Below, one piece after another: positions 26,348 through 34,878 of a stretch of DNA of 64,000 nt (position 1 is its first letter; the number at the start of each line of letters is the position of its first letter). The stretch is taken from the NCBI GenBank assembly GCA_044228285.1, contig JBGAVD010000003.1:620001-684000 (forward strand). Direction: 5' to 3'. The notes under the pieces were generated by a model, which made no database searches, had not been told where the DNA came from, and saw only the letters and a list, made by a program, of their open reading frames with translations. This DNA comes from JBBATK01 sp044228285 (lineage in GTDB: Bacteria > Bacteroidota > Ignavibacteria > Kapaibacteriales > NICIL-2). A program made the translations under genes and the position numbers.

Positions 26348-29283
26348 TTCTGCACCTCAACGATTAGGGTGTTTACACTTCCAAGAGCGCGTACATGGAG
26401 CGAATACATGCCATTACTTAGATTACGAACCGGTACACTCAAGTGCTGCTCGCCCGCCGCAAGTGCCCCTCTATGTACTTCCTGAACCACCCTTCCTAAA
26501 AGATCTCGAAGCTCGATAGTACAGTCCGGAAGCTCTTCTTCCACCTTCAACGTTAAGGTTGCGACTTCCGTTGAAGGATTCGGTTGGATGCTCATGGATG
26601 TAATGAGAGAGATATACAGTCGTGCGGTGCCACGAGCTCTACAGACACCTGCAAGTCTGAAGAAGGCTGGTACTGCTGTCGTTGGCAGACTACAGTTATC
26701 CCACGCAACGGAGTCAATAGTAATGCGCGTGCTGTCTACTTGACCAAGAGTGCCTATGTAATTCAAAGTCTTCAGCACACCTGCATCAGTATACTTAAGT
26801 CGTATAGGAAGTGAACGTTGGTCTGGAAGCGCGATACTACCAAACTGTTCTCCCGTAGCCGGAGCCAGTGGATAGAGATTCATGCGCAGGTACACAGTAA
26901 CCGAATCATCTGCGCAGGGCGTCATTTGATTTGATGCTGCATTGATACGCAGATGCACATCAGAACCAGCAGCGGCTGAGTCGTCGACCGAGACTGTAAA
27001 CAATGCCGTTCTCGGAATAAAGCGAATGTTCGACTGCGGAGAGGTAGAGCTACATCCTGCAGCGTCGCTTACGCGGACGCTGTAGCGACCATCGCTAGTG
27101 ACGTTTAAAGTCTGTCCCACTTGTCCTGCCAGAGCCGTTGTATCCCGGAACCACTGATACGTGGTACCAGGTGTTGCTTGCAAGAGGACTGATTGACATG
27201 GGCAGACATTTGTGTCGAGGGCAAAGGGACTAAAGCGTGCAACAGGTAGCGCCAACACATTGAGCGACATTGTATCGCGGTTGACACATCCATTTACATC
27301 GCTTACTTCAAGTTCATAGAGGAAGGTGCCAACAGTGTCAGTGCGCAGACTACTCGTCAGCAGCGTCGAGTCGTTCAACACAGGTGCTTTCGCACTCAAT
27401 GCGCGCCAGCGAACTGCTGTTGCTGTTGGCGCTGCACCTTGCATACGGAAGGTGTTACCTGAGCAAACAGGAGCATCCGCACCTGCGTTGACTTGCGGTA
27501 GAGGCCACATGCGCACGACGATTGTGTCGGTATTGGTACAGCCATTTGCATCAGTGACTCTTAGCCATACCAGAGAACTCTGGTTGAGTTCAATGCTTGG
27601 AGTTCTCTCGCCAGTACTCCACTCATAGCTTGGAAAACTTGCAGAGCTGGCAAGGCGAACTGTTTGTCCACTGCACATGGACGTTGTATCCCCGATGATT
27701 GCCTGAGTAGAGGTCAGGCTAAGGCTTGGTCGTGGTCGAACGATGACGGTAATACTATCGACCCATGTACAACCATTGCGGTCAAGTATGGTTGCCTTGT
27801 ACTGGGTTGTTTGTTGCGGACTCACTTGCACCACCGAACCTGTCAGATTACCTGGCTGCCAAATCACTGACTGCACTCCATTCACCGTGGTACTTAGTTC
27901 AACATTCGTTCCCGCACACACTGTATTGCTGGAGGCATCGGTGTTGAGAGTAAAGGCAGGACGTGGACGAACATTCAGGGCAACGGTACGTTGTACAATG
28001 CATCCACGACTATCGCTGACTGTTACAGTGTACGAAGTAGCGTTCGAGATCGTTGCGGTTGGTTGGGCAATGGAGGCATCGTTGAGACCGACTGAGGGAG
28101 TCCAGGAGTACGACATTCCACTTACAGCAGGTATGCCAATGCGTACTGGAGTATTTGGGCAGACTATGGTATCATTTCCCGCATAGTTTGGAATAAACAA
28201 GTCTTGCGGAAAGTTTGGAAGACCCCAATACACCCTTGACGGAAAAGCAATGGCGGAGTCAACGAACACTGGTGAGGCTGCATCGGTGTTGCTAATTGTG
28301 GCAACGTAGTTGGTGCTATATCGCGCGATATACATCTTGCCATCGGGCGCAAGCTCCATGTATCCCATTGCTGATGCTCCGCGACCAATTGTTTGCAGGC
28401 TAGCCTGTAACACCGGCGCTGTCATGTCGAAGCGCACAACAGAGTCTCTCGGTCCAGCCCAGCCTGAGTTCACATAGAGGTAGCGACTACCAGCAGAGAA
28501 ACTCACTCCATAGCAATTGCGGTTCACGTTAAGGCTAACCGTGCGTGGATTTGAGAGTGTTCCATTCGCGTTATTGAAATCGAAGACCTGACAATCCGCA
28601 GAGTAGTTGGCACTTGCCAGATAGCGTCCATCGGGCGAAATACACATCGCACCAATATTCTGTGCTGGTGTGAGAATATCTGTCCCAACAGCCGATCCAA
28701 TAGGTGTGGGATCCAATCCCGTGCTCGTCAGCTTAAAGGTATAAAATCCGCGATTACCATTTCCATTGCGTTCAAAAACAATCCAGTAATCAGTTCCATT
28801 ACAGGCGCGGGTAGCCGTGACTTTTTCCGTTACTGTAGTTGGGGTTAAACTATTATTACTGCTTGTCAACGCACCTGAGCCGCCATTCGCAGCCATATCG
28901 ACCACGAAGTGTCGTGCAGGACCTGTACCTTGGTTAGTCGTTGTAAATAAGTGAAACAGGCGTGATGATCCAGGTTGCCGAATAATCAGCGCCGACTGCG
29001 TGCTCGAAGAGTAGCTAGGGTTGATACTTGTGGCAATCACATTCTGATTTCGGTTCCAGAGGGTGTTACCATCAGTGTAGAAAAGCAAAGCTCCGCTCAC
29101 CGCATCGCATACAACCGAGGTACCCTCGGCGTGCACACTTTGTCCGTCGCTAAGCAGCGTCGGAGGCGTTGTATTGAAATCCAAACCCAGCCTATCACCG
29201 AAATACCATCGTGTTGTGCTCTTGTCTTGTGCCTGAACTGCAGTGCACAGGAAACAAAGGAGCAAGGCAGTAAAAAGCTTCAT
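26344..29283 (-). CDS. large T9SS-exported protein with propeller and Ig/PKD-like repeats
   Basis: A 979-residue secreted protein. Signal peptide (MKLFTALLLCFLCTAVQAQ); residues about 20-370 form a repeated propeller-like region (WYFGDRLGLDFN, ALLFYTDGNTLWNRN, LELAPDGKMYIARY) known from gliding-associated surface proteins of Bacteroidota; about 375-750 hold four to five Ig/PKD-like repeats, each with a paired Cys (e.g. IVCPNTPVRIG, TVCAGTNVELSTTV, DTSMCSGQTVRLASS). The last 80 residues (SIQPNPSTEVATLTLKV, IELRDLLGRVVQEV, LSNGMYSLHVR) are a classical type IX secretion sorting domain. Likely an adhesin-like surface protein; ligand unknown. Coupled to the OmpA gene. Confidence 0.85.
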   Translation of the reverse strand: MKLFTALLLCFLCTAVQAQDKSTTRWYFGDRLGLDFNTTPPTLLSDGQSVHAEGTSVVCDAVSGALLFYTDGNTLWNRNQNVIATSINPSYSSSTQSALIIRQPGSSRLFHLFTTTNQGTGPARHFVVDMAANGGSGALTSSNNSLTPTTVTEKVTATRACNGTDYWIVFERNGNGNRGFYTFKLTSTGLDPTPIGSAVGTDILTPAQNIGAMCISPDGRYLASANYSADCQVFDFNNANGTLSNPRTVSLNVNRNCYGVSFSAGSRYLYVNSGWAGPRDSVVRFDMTAPVLQASLQTIGRGASAMGYMELAPDGKMYIARYSTNYVATISNTDAASPVFVDSAIAFPSRVYWGLPNFPQDLFIPNYAGNDTIVCPNTPVRIGIPAVSGMSYSWTPSVGLNDASIAQPTATISNATSYTVTVSDSRGCIVQRTVALNVRPRPAFTLNTDASSNTVCAGTNVELSTTVNGVQSVIWQPGNLTGSVVQVSPQQTTQYKATILDRNGCTWVDSITVIVRPRPSLSLTSTQAIIGDTTSMCSGQTVRLASSASFPSYEWSTGERTPSIELNQSSLVWLRVTDANGCTNTDTIVVRMWPLPQVNAGADAPVCSGNTFRMQGAAPTATAVRWRALSAKAPVLNDSTLLTSSLRTDTVGTFLYELEVSDVNGCVNRDTMSLNVLALPVARFSPFALDTNVCPCQSVLLQATPGTTYQWFRDTTALAGQVGQTLNVTSDGRYSVRVSDAAGCSSTSPQSNIRFIPRTALFTVSVDDSAAAGSDVHLRINAASNQMTPCADDSVTVYLRMNLYPLAPATGEQFGSIALPDQRSLPIRLKYTDAGVLKTLNYIGTLGQVDSTRITIDSVAWDNCSLPTTAVPAFFRLAGVCRARGTARLYISLITSMSIQPNPSTEVATLTLKVEEELPDCTIELRDLLGRVVQEVHRGALAAGEQHLSVPVRNLSNGMYSLHVRALGSVNTLIVEVQK

Positions 29284-30151
29284 GCAAGCCCTCCCGTATG
29301 TTGTCTAATAGAATCAATTTCAGTACAAAGCCGCTTTCTTGCAAGGATTATTCGTGGTGGATGGGGTGCACTTGAGGGTGTTGGTGTTGTATGTCTGAGG
29401 GTCTCAGTGATGCGGGCAGATTTGGGGGTGCTCTTCCTGGAAATCCCAGGGCTGCGCCCTGGGCTGGATTGTTGACGCCCTTTCAGGGCTGAGTTATTCA
29501 AACCGCGATCTCACCCAGGGCTGTGCCCTGGGCTGGATTGTTGGCGCCCCTTCGGGGCTGGATTCTCGAACTGCGCTCGTACCCAGGGCTGCGCCCTGGG
29601 CTGGATTGTTGACGCCCTTTCAGGGCTGAGTTATTCAAACCGCGTTCTTACCCAGGGCTGCGCCATGGGCTGGATTGTTGGCGCCCCTTCGGGGCTGGAT
29701 TCTCGAACTGCGCTCGTACCCAGGGCTGCGCCCTGGGCTGGATTGTTGGCGCCCTTTCAGGGCTGGGATATTCAAACCGCGATCTTACCCAGGGCTGCGC
29801 CCTGGGCTGGATTGTTGGCGCCCTTTCAGGGCTGGGATACTCAAACCGCGATCTTACCTAGGGCTGTGCCCTGGGCTGGATTGTTGGCGCCCCTTCGGGG
29901 CTGGGATCCCTAACTGCTCTCATATCCCAGGGCTGCGCCATGGGCTGGATTGTTGGCGCCCTTTCAGGGCTGGGATACTCAAACCGCGATCTTATCTAGG
30001 GCTGCGCCCTGGGTTGGATTGTTGACGCCCCTTCGGGGCTGGGATATTCAAACCACTCGCTCATCCAGGGCTGTGCCATGGGTTTGATGAATCACTATTT
30101 CAGGGCGTATCGCGTAGAGAGCTCGTAGTGTTGTTGAATCACTGTCACACT
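29284..30151. other. non-coding region dominated by the 69-bp array
   Basis: This 868-nt stretch between the T9SS-protein start and the rlmH stop is mostly the tandem array at 29445-30106. At about 29396-29412 there is a fragment (CTGAGGGTCTCAGTGATG) resembling an arm of the 91-bp hairpin repeat. Open frames across the array are a by-product of the unit length being divisible by three. Confidence 0.6.
29445..30106. repeat. tandem array, ten 68-69-bp units with two palindromes each
   Basis: Units begin at 29445, 29514, 29582, 29651, 29719, 29788, 29857, 29926, 29995 and 30064 (last one truncated). Each holds palindrome 1 (CCCAGGGCTGCGCCCTGGG), the constant CTGGATTGTTG, palindrome 2 (GCCCCTTCGGGGC or GCCCTTTCAGGGC) and a roughly 20-nt tail. 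Tails and palindrome 2 come in two types that alternate as A-B-A-B-A-A-B-A-B, so the original duplicated unit was probably the 137-bp dimer. Not a CRISPR: there are no unique spacers. Confidence 0.92.
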
Positions 30152-30625
30152 TTAGTCGTGATGATATTTCTCGCCGGCTAGGATGCTGAGGGCGCGGTAG
30201 AGTTGTTCTGTGAAGAGGAGGCGGACCATGTCGTGGGTTAAGGTCATGGAGCTTAGGCTCATCTTTTGTTGGGCTCGTTGTTGAACGTCTTCGCTTACTC
30301 CGAATGCGCCTCCTATGATGAAGACGAGTCGTTTGCGCGAGGCGTTGCGTTCTTTTTGGAGGTTGACGGAGAACTCGCGGGAGCTCATTTGGCGTCCGCG
30401 TTCATCGAGGAGGATGACTTGGTCGCCTTCTTGTATCTCTGCGAGAAGGGCTTTGCCTTCGCGTTGTTTTTGTTCTTGTTGAGAGAGTGCGTTAGCGTTT
30501 TTCAACACGGGCAGAATCTTGAGTTCAAAGCTTTCATAGTTGTTAACGCGCTGCGTGTATTCTTGTACTCCCTCTTGTAGATAGGCACTTGCAGTTTTAC
30601 CGATGCAAAGAAGTATGATTTTCAT
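30152..30625 (-). CDS. rlmH: 23S rRNA pseudouridine-1915 N3-methyltransferase RlmH
   Basis: SPOUT-class methyltransferase modifying helix 69 of 23S rRNA. It has 157 residues, the standard length: starts MKIILLCIGKTASAYLQEGV, has DQVILLDERGRQMSSREF, the knot motif VFIIGGAFGVSEDV, and the C-terminal signature LSLSSMTLTHDMVRLLFTEQ followed by LYRALSILAGEKYHH. ATG 30625 is chosen because the family begins there; the frame extends to 30730 without homology. Confidence 0.95.
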   Translation of the reverse strand: MKIILLCIGKTASAYLQEGVQEYTQRVNNYESFELKILPVLKNANALSQQEQKQREGKALLAEIQEGDQVILLDERGRQMSSREFSVNLQKERNASRKRLVFIIGGAFGVSEDVQQRAQQKMSLSSMTLTHDMVRLLFTEQLYRALSILAGEKYHHD

Positions 30626-30806
30626 TCTGGTGTTTCTGTTGAATGGGCAATGTAGACTTTGGCAACTGAGTGGGCAAATGTGAGCTATGAATGAATTGCT
30701 GTCGTGTTGCAGACAGTCCTTTTTTTCCACAAAAACCTGCAGGAAGTGTTGCGGATAGGTAATTTGCGGAACCTATCGAAAGCAGCATATACAGAATGAC
30801 CTCGGC

Positions 30807-32090
30807 ATGAGCACTGCGCAACCAAGCAGGAGTATCCTTATTGTCAGTTACGATTTCCCGCCTCGTGCGGTTCGTACGGCTGTGCGCGCTGCGAATATTG
30901 CCCGCTTTCTAGCGAAGAATGAGTGGCGAGTGCATGTAGTGTGTTGTGCACCGGATGGCACTGTGCGTCGCGACGAAGTCTGGGCATCCCAGTTGGAGCA
31001 GGATGGAATTATCATCAACCGGGCGAAGCCTTTGAAGAGGGTGGAGGTGTTGCCGAATGGTTCTATTAGAACAAGCAATCCTCGTCTTCTCAAGCTCCAG
31101 CGTTGGTTCAAACAATGGTCAATGCAGCCAGATGTGTATGCTCCGTGGCGTAAATCGGCATTGCGTAGCGTTGAACAGATCATCGCTGATGAGAGTATTA
31201 ATATCTTGCTGGCGGTTGCTCCTCCATTTAGCGACTTCACTTTGGTACAGGATATAGCCGAGCGAACTGCAATTCCATTTGCTGTAGACTATGGCGATGT
31301 CTGGCTCGATAATCCTGAACATTCCTATCCAACTCCAATGCATCGCAATGGAGCCGCTCAAATGGAACAAGAGTTGTTGCGCAAGGCTGCGGTTATTCTG
31401 AGCACAACTCGTCGCACGAAAGAGGATTTGCTACGACGCTTCCGTTTCCTCAACCATGAGGAAATAATGATTGTACCTCATGGTTTTGATGAAGAGGAAT
31501 TTAGCGCTCTTGTCCAGGAACCAAATGAGAAGTTGGTGATAACGGCTTACCAGGATTTCCATCTGGACACTTCTCCGAAGCCGATGTTTAAAGCTCTACG
31601 TGGTCTTCTCAATGCACATCCAGAGCTGCGCTCTCGTGTACAACTCAACATCATAGGTATCGTTCGGGAAAATCATCGAAGCCTCTTGCGCAAGTGGAAA
31701 CTCCAAGATGTGGTGCACGTCAATATGCACGCGGATCGACCTCAGGCTCTGGAGATTGTTGCGAACTCAACGCTGCTGTGGTATAGCTCTCCGCATGATA
31801 GTGCAGCTGCATCTGCAATCGTAGGAGATTATCTGGGTGCACGCAAACCTCTTCTCATGACCTGTCCCAAAGGAACAAAACTGAGTACCGCTGCAGAGTA
31901 CACTCGAGTGTTCCATAGTGAAGAGAATAAACCGAAGGACATTGCAGGACAATTGGAATTGATCTTTCGTGCGTGGACTGAACACTCGCTGGCTATCCCT
32001 GCCACTCAACTCGCCAAATGCCATAGCCTGAACTATGCAACGACTCTGCGCGAAGTCTCGCGCATGCTTGGTATGAGTATGAAACTCTAG
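30807..32090 (+). CDS. glycosyltransferase family 4-type protein
   Basis: A 427-residue glycosyltransferase with GT-B fold: N-terminal Rossmann half beginning ILIVSYDFPPRAVRTAVRAA, in which DFPP followed by a run of small residues is typical of surface-polysaccharide GT4 enzymes; AVDYGDVWLDNPEH is the acceptor-side loop, and the linker is MIVPHGFDEEEF. The donor-site E-X7-E motif is not obvious; VGDYLGARKPLLM occupies its position. Donor and acceptor unknown. Single-gene unit, divergent from rlmH. Confidence 0.85.
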   Translation: MSTAQPSRSILIVSYDFPPRAVRTAVRAANIARFLAKNEWRVHVVCCAPDGTVRRDEVWASQLEQDGIIINRAKPLKRVEVLPNGSIRTSNPRLLKLQRWFKQWSMQPDVYAPWRKSALRSVEQIIADESINILLAVAPPFSDFTLVQDIAERTAIPFAVDYGDVWLDNPEHSYPTPMHRNGAAQMEQELLRKAAVILSTTRRTKEDLLRRFRFLNHEEIMIVPHGFDEEEFSALVQEPNEKLVITAYQDFHLDTSPKPMFKALRGLLNAHPELRSRVQLNIIGIVRENHRSLLRKWKLQDVVHVNMHADRPQALEIVANSTLLWYSSPHDSAAASAIVGDYLGARKPLLMTCPKGTKLSTAAEYTRVFHSEENKPKDIAGQLELIFRAWTEHSLAIPATQLAKCHSLNYATTLREVSRMLGMSMKL

Positions 32091-32153
32091 TGTGTACTTG
32101 TCGAAGCATTGACGATGCCTCGCCTGCGACTGGAGCTGTGCCAATACTCCCCT

Positions 32154-34154
32154 CTACTTCACACTAAGAAGTACACTCTGAAAACGGTAGGCACGCGGAT
32201 GCTTGTGCATACTCTGCTCCACAAATGTCCTCCACTCATCACCACTACTATCGTTGTAAAAGAGTAACTTCTTAAGCTTCACAACAACATCACGAGTCTC
32301 TCGATCTGTGTATTCACCAGGATCGATGATACTCCTCTCCAACAGCTCCTTGCAGGCATTGACAAGCTCTGGATAATAGTCCTGTCGCAACATGTCGATG
32401 AATCCAAGCAACACCAATGGATGCGTATGCAACAACTCGAAAATCTGGTGAATGTTGTTCGTCTCCGTGTAGAGTCGAACAAGCTCATTGGCCCGTTGGT
32501 CTCTTGCTAAGTCCTGCTTGTCACGATAGCTTCTCGAATGCTCGTTCCAGTAACTCAGTAACGCGCTTTCAATGCGCTTTTGAACTCGCTCGCGTAGATC
32601 TGGTGCAAGACTCTGTGCTTCATGATAAAACGAAAGCCCGACTTCGTCATGACGTGAGCACACTGCTTCCAGGACAATGTCAAGGTCTTGTTCGGCGAGA
32701 AACTCTGGGTACAAGGACACAAGTGCGGTGTAACTGGGCCACTGATAGACGTGGGGCAGTACAATATCACCAAAATAGTGTCGGCTATACACCGAAGACC
32801 CAAGTAGGTTCGGCAACACACTCACTTGTTTCAGAAACAGCTGCAGAAGTACAGCTGCATTTCTCTGCTCCATAAACCACGGAACAAGCTTGAAGCCTAA
32901 TGCTACTCGCTCGAAAGGATGAATCGACTGCTGCTCCATTGCCTGAAATACGAGTTGCTCTGCTTGAGACATCATTTTCTCTTGTATGTACTGCTCGAGT
33001 AAGAGCTCGTAGTCATGGAATGTGCTAGCATATTTCGCAAAGAGAGCATATGCGGCGGACATGTCATCTAACGATTCTCGAAGTGCCTCTATGATGAGTG
33101 TGAGCCCTGGTTTGGACATCACTCTGCTTGCATAGACCGACTGCAACTGTGTCGTGATCTTAACTTTCTCTTCGTCTGAATGGAGGAAGCTAGGGATGGT
33201 CGAGATGAGCTCAGACACTCCTTCGCACTGAAGATCTACGAGAGCTGAGCACAGTTTGTGACTAAACTTCAAGCGCTGCTCTGGACCATTGTGTGCGCGA
33301 TAGAAGTCGGCCACCGTTGGTAGCAGGCTGAGCGCAAGGCTGAGCAGCTCCTCTTCGATTTTTTGTATGTGGAGGTATGATATAGCACATAACAACAATG
33401 GCTCGTTCACTTCGCATCGCGCACTCGGGTCAAGTTGGTCGGCACGATGCGCAATCTGCTGTAGCTCAGCCAGCAACTGGCCGGGCTTGACCTTGCTAGC
33501 GCTGAGTTGTGTGAGCTTGGATAGACGCTCCATCAGTATCTTCTGGAGCTTCTCCGGATCATTCTCAAAGTGAAGTTGCAGGTCTTTGACAATACTCTTG
33601 TCTTTGGCATAGTGCATTATCAAGTAGTCCGCCAAGTCTCGCCAGGTTGTTCCTTGGATTACTTTCTCCACGGGATGCAACTTTTCTTTGTGCTGTTTCG
33701 CACCTACCTCAAGATCACGACTCAACTTCTCCAATGGATGCGCTTTCTTCGTTGCGCGCTTACTGAGCTTGGCAGCTGGGCTTTTTACTCCGTCTTCAGT
33801 TGTGTCAACATCTCCAGTCAAGGATGAGTCGAGATCGCCTCGTTCCAGTTCACGCACTTCATGAAAAGCAATCAAGCTCGCGATGATGTGCTTGCAGGGA
33901 TACTCCTCTGCACCACAATCACAAAAGGCTGTGTTGTAGATGTCGTTCTCTATTGCAACTACATACTCGTCAGCGTCGTGAACATTCGTTTGTAACTCTG
34001 CAACAGATGCCATCTGACTATGCACACAGCTCTGCAATACAAGACCTTCTGCCAACACATAGGTCTCTGCATCTGTCCAATCTCTGAGATCGGATAGCGT
34101 AAAGTTGTCTAGTCGAACTTTCTTCATTCGCTTTTCATTGAGTACGATTTCCAT
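32154..34154 (-). CDS. SWIM zinc-finger protein with long helical C-terminal part
   Basis: A 666-residue protein. The N terminus holds a SWIM motif CDCGAEEYPCKHIIASLIAF (about residues 78-97, CxCxnCxH) binding one zinc ion. The domain before it (LRDWTDAETYVLAEGLVL) is the usual lead-in. After a Lys-rich linker the remaining 500 residues are helical with many Leu/Ala and may form solenoid-type repeats. In many bacteria such proteins sit beside a Swi2/Snf2 helicase; none is present here. DNA or protein binding is plausible; no catalytic motif is visible. ATG 34154 precedes MEIVLNEKRMKK. Confidence 0.75.
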   Translation of the reverse strand: MEIVLNEKRMKKVRLDNFTLSDLRDWTDAETYVLAEGLVLQSCVHSQMASVAELQTNVHDADEYVVAIENDIYNTAFCDCGAEEYPCKHIIASLIAFHEVRELERGDLDSSLTGDVDTTEDGVKSPAAKLSKRATKKAHPLEKLSRDLEVGAKQHKEKLHPVEKVIQGTTWRDLADYLIMHYAKDKSIVKDLQLHFENDPEKLQKILMERLSKLTQLSASKVKPGQLLAELQQIAHRADQLDPSARCEVNEPLLLCAISYLHIQKIEEELLSLALSLLPTVADFYRAHNGPEQRLKFSHKLCSALVDLQCEGVSELISTIPSFLHSDEEKVKITTQLQSVYASRVMSKPGLTLIIEALRESLDDMSAAYALFAKYASTFHDYELLLEQYIQEKMMSQAEQLVFQAMEQQSIHPFERVALGFKLVPWFMEQRNAAVLLQLFLKQVSVLPNLLGSSVYSRHYFGDIVLPHVYQWPSYTALVSLYPEFLAEQDLDIVLEAVCSRHDEVGLSFYHEAQSLAPDLRERVQKRIESALLSYWNEHSRSYRDKQDLARDQRANELVRLYTETNNIHQIFELLHTHPLVLLGFIDMLRQDYYPELVNACKELLERSIIDPGEYTDRETRDVVVKLKKLLFYNDSSGDEWRTFVEQSMHKHPRAYRFQSVLLSVK

Positions 34155-34273
34155 TCCAACGAGACTTCAGAGGCGTAGTGGATGTGATTCTGTACTCGTA
34201 TATGCGTGGAATTGGGATAACGATAGATAAGGACTTGAGATACAGCGGAAGCGGCGTTATTGTACGGCGAATG

Positions 34274-34870
34274 CTAGTAGCCTAGGTCATTGAAGGCGCT
34301 GTTTCTGACAATCTTCTGCACAAGCATTTGCGCATGATCGTTGCTATGCAACACCACAGCGTCGGTGGCCTCGAGTGCAGTGTGTCCGTTGTAGATTTTG
34401 TCGCATCCAATTTGCAGACGATAATCGCCAGCGAAATTGCTGAGCACAATGCGTTCATCCTCGGTAGACGAAAGGGAGATTGAATCTACGCGAGCAACTT
34501 CGCGACCGTTCTCATGGATAACCAAACCGCGATCACTTAATGTTGCACGAATGCCAGAGAGACTATCGCGTGCATAATCTGTACGAGTGGTGCGGAATTG
34601 CAAAACAAAGTTGCGTGTACTTTGAAGGCGAGGTGTGAATTCAAAGACATACTGCGTGCATCCGTAGCTACTCAACACGGCCGTAGTGTTGGAGTCCATA
34701 AACATCTCATCATCACGCATGCGCTCAACATTACTTGGATAGGAGGCATTCCACACCTTCTGGCTCACACGAGTTTGAGCATTGAGAACAAACTCATCCG
34801 GAGCCATTGTGCGGAGTTCGCTTACTATTAAGGGGCTCACAATAAATGCTGCAAACAAATACCAGATCAT
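34274..34870 (-). CDS. membrane-anchored hypothetical protein
   Basis: A 198-residue protein with one N-terminal hydrophobic segment (MIWYLFAAFIVSPLIVSEL), followed by a strand-rich extracytoplasmic domain (TQYVFEFTPRL, FVLQFRTTRTDY, ERIVLSNFAGDYRLQIG). I recognise no family. It follows the lipoprotein gene (34879-36384) in the same direction after 8 nt and is probably co-transcribed with it. Confidence 0.6.
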   Translation of the reverse strand: MIWYLFAAFIVSPLIVSELRTMAPDEFVLNAQTRVSQKVWNASYPSNVERMRDDEMFMDSNTTAVLSSYGCTQYVFEFTPRLQSTRNFVLQFRTTRTDYARDSLSGIRATLSDRGLVIHENGREVARVDSISLSSTEDERIVLSNFAGDYRLQIGCDKIYNGHTALEATDAVVLHSNDHAQMLVQKIVRNSAFNDLGY

Positions 34871-34878
34871 AGTTAGCT

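Noticed and set aside
29665..30025. Open frames with a repeated 23-residue motif across the tandem array
   Set aside because: The unit length (69 bp) is divisible by three and two frames are open for the same reason. The predicted peptides are Pro/Gly/Trp-rich translations of palindromes, with no start signal.
29445..30106. Possible CRISPR array
   Set aside because: The whole unit repeats, including the part between palindromes; there are no unique spacers and no cas genes.
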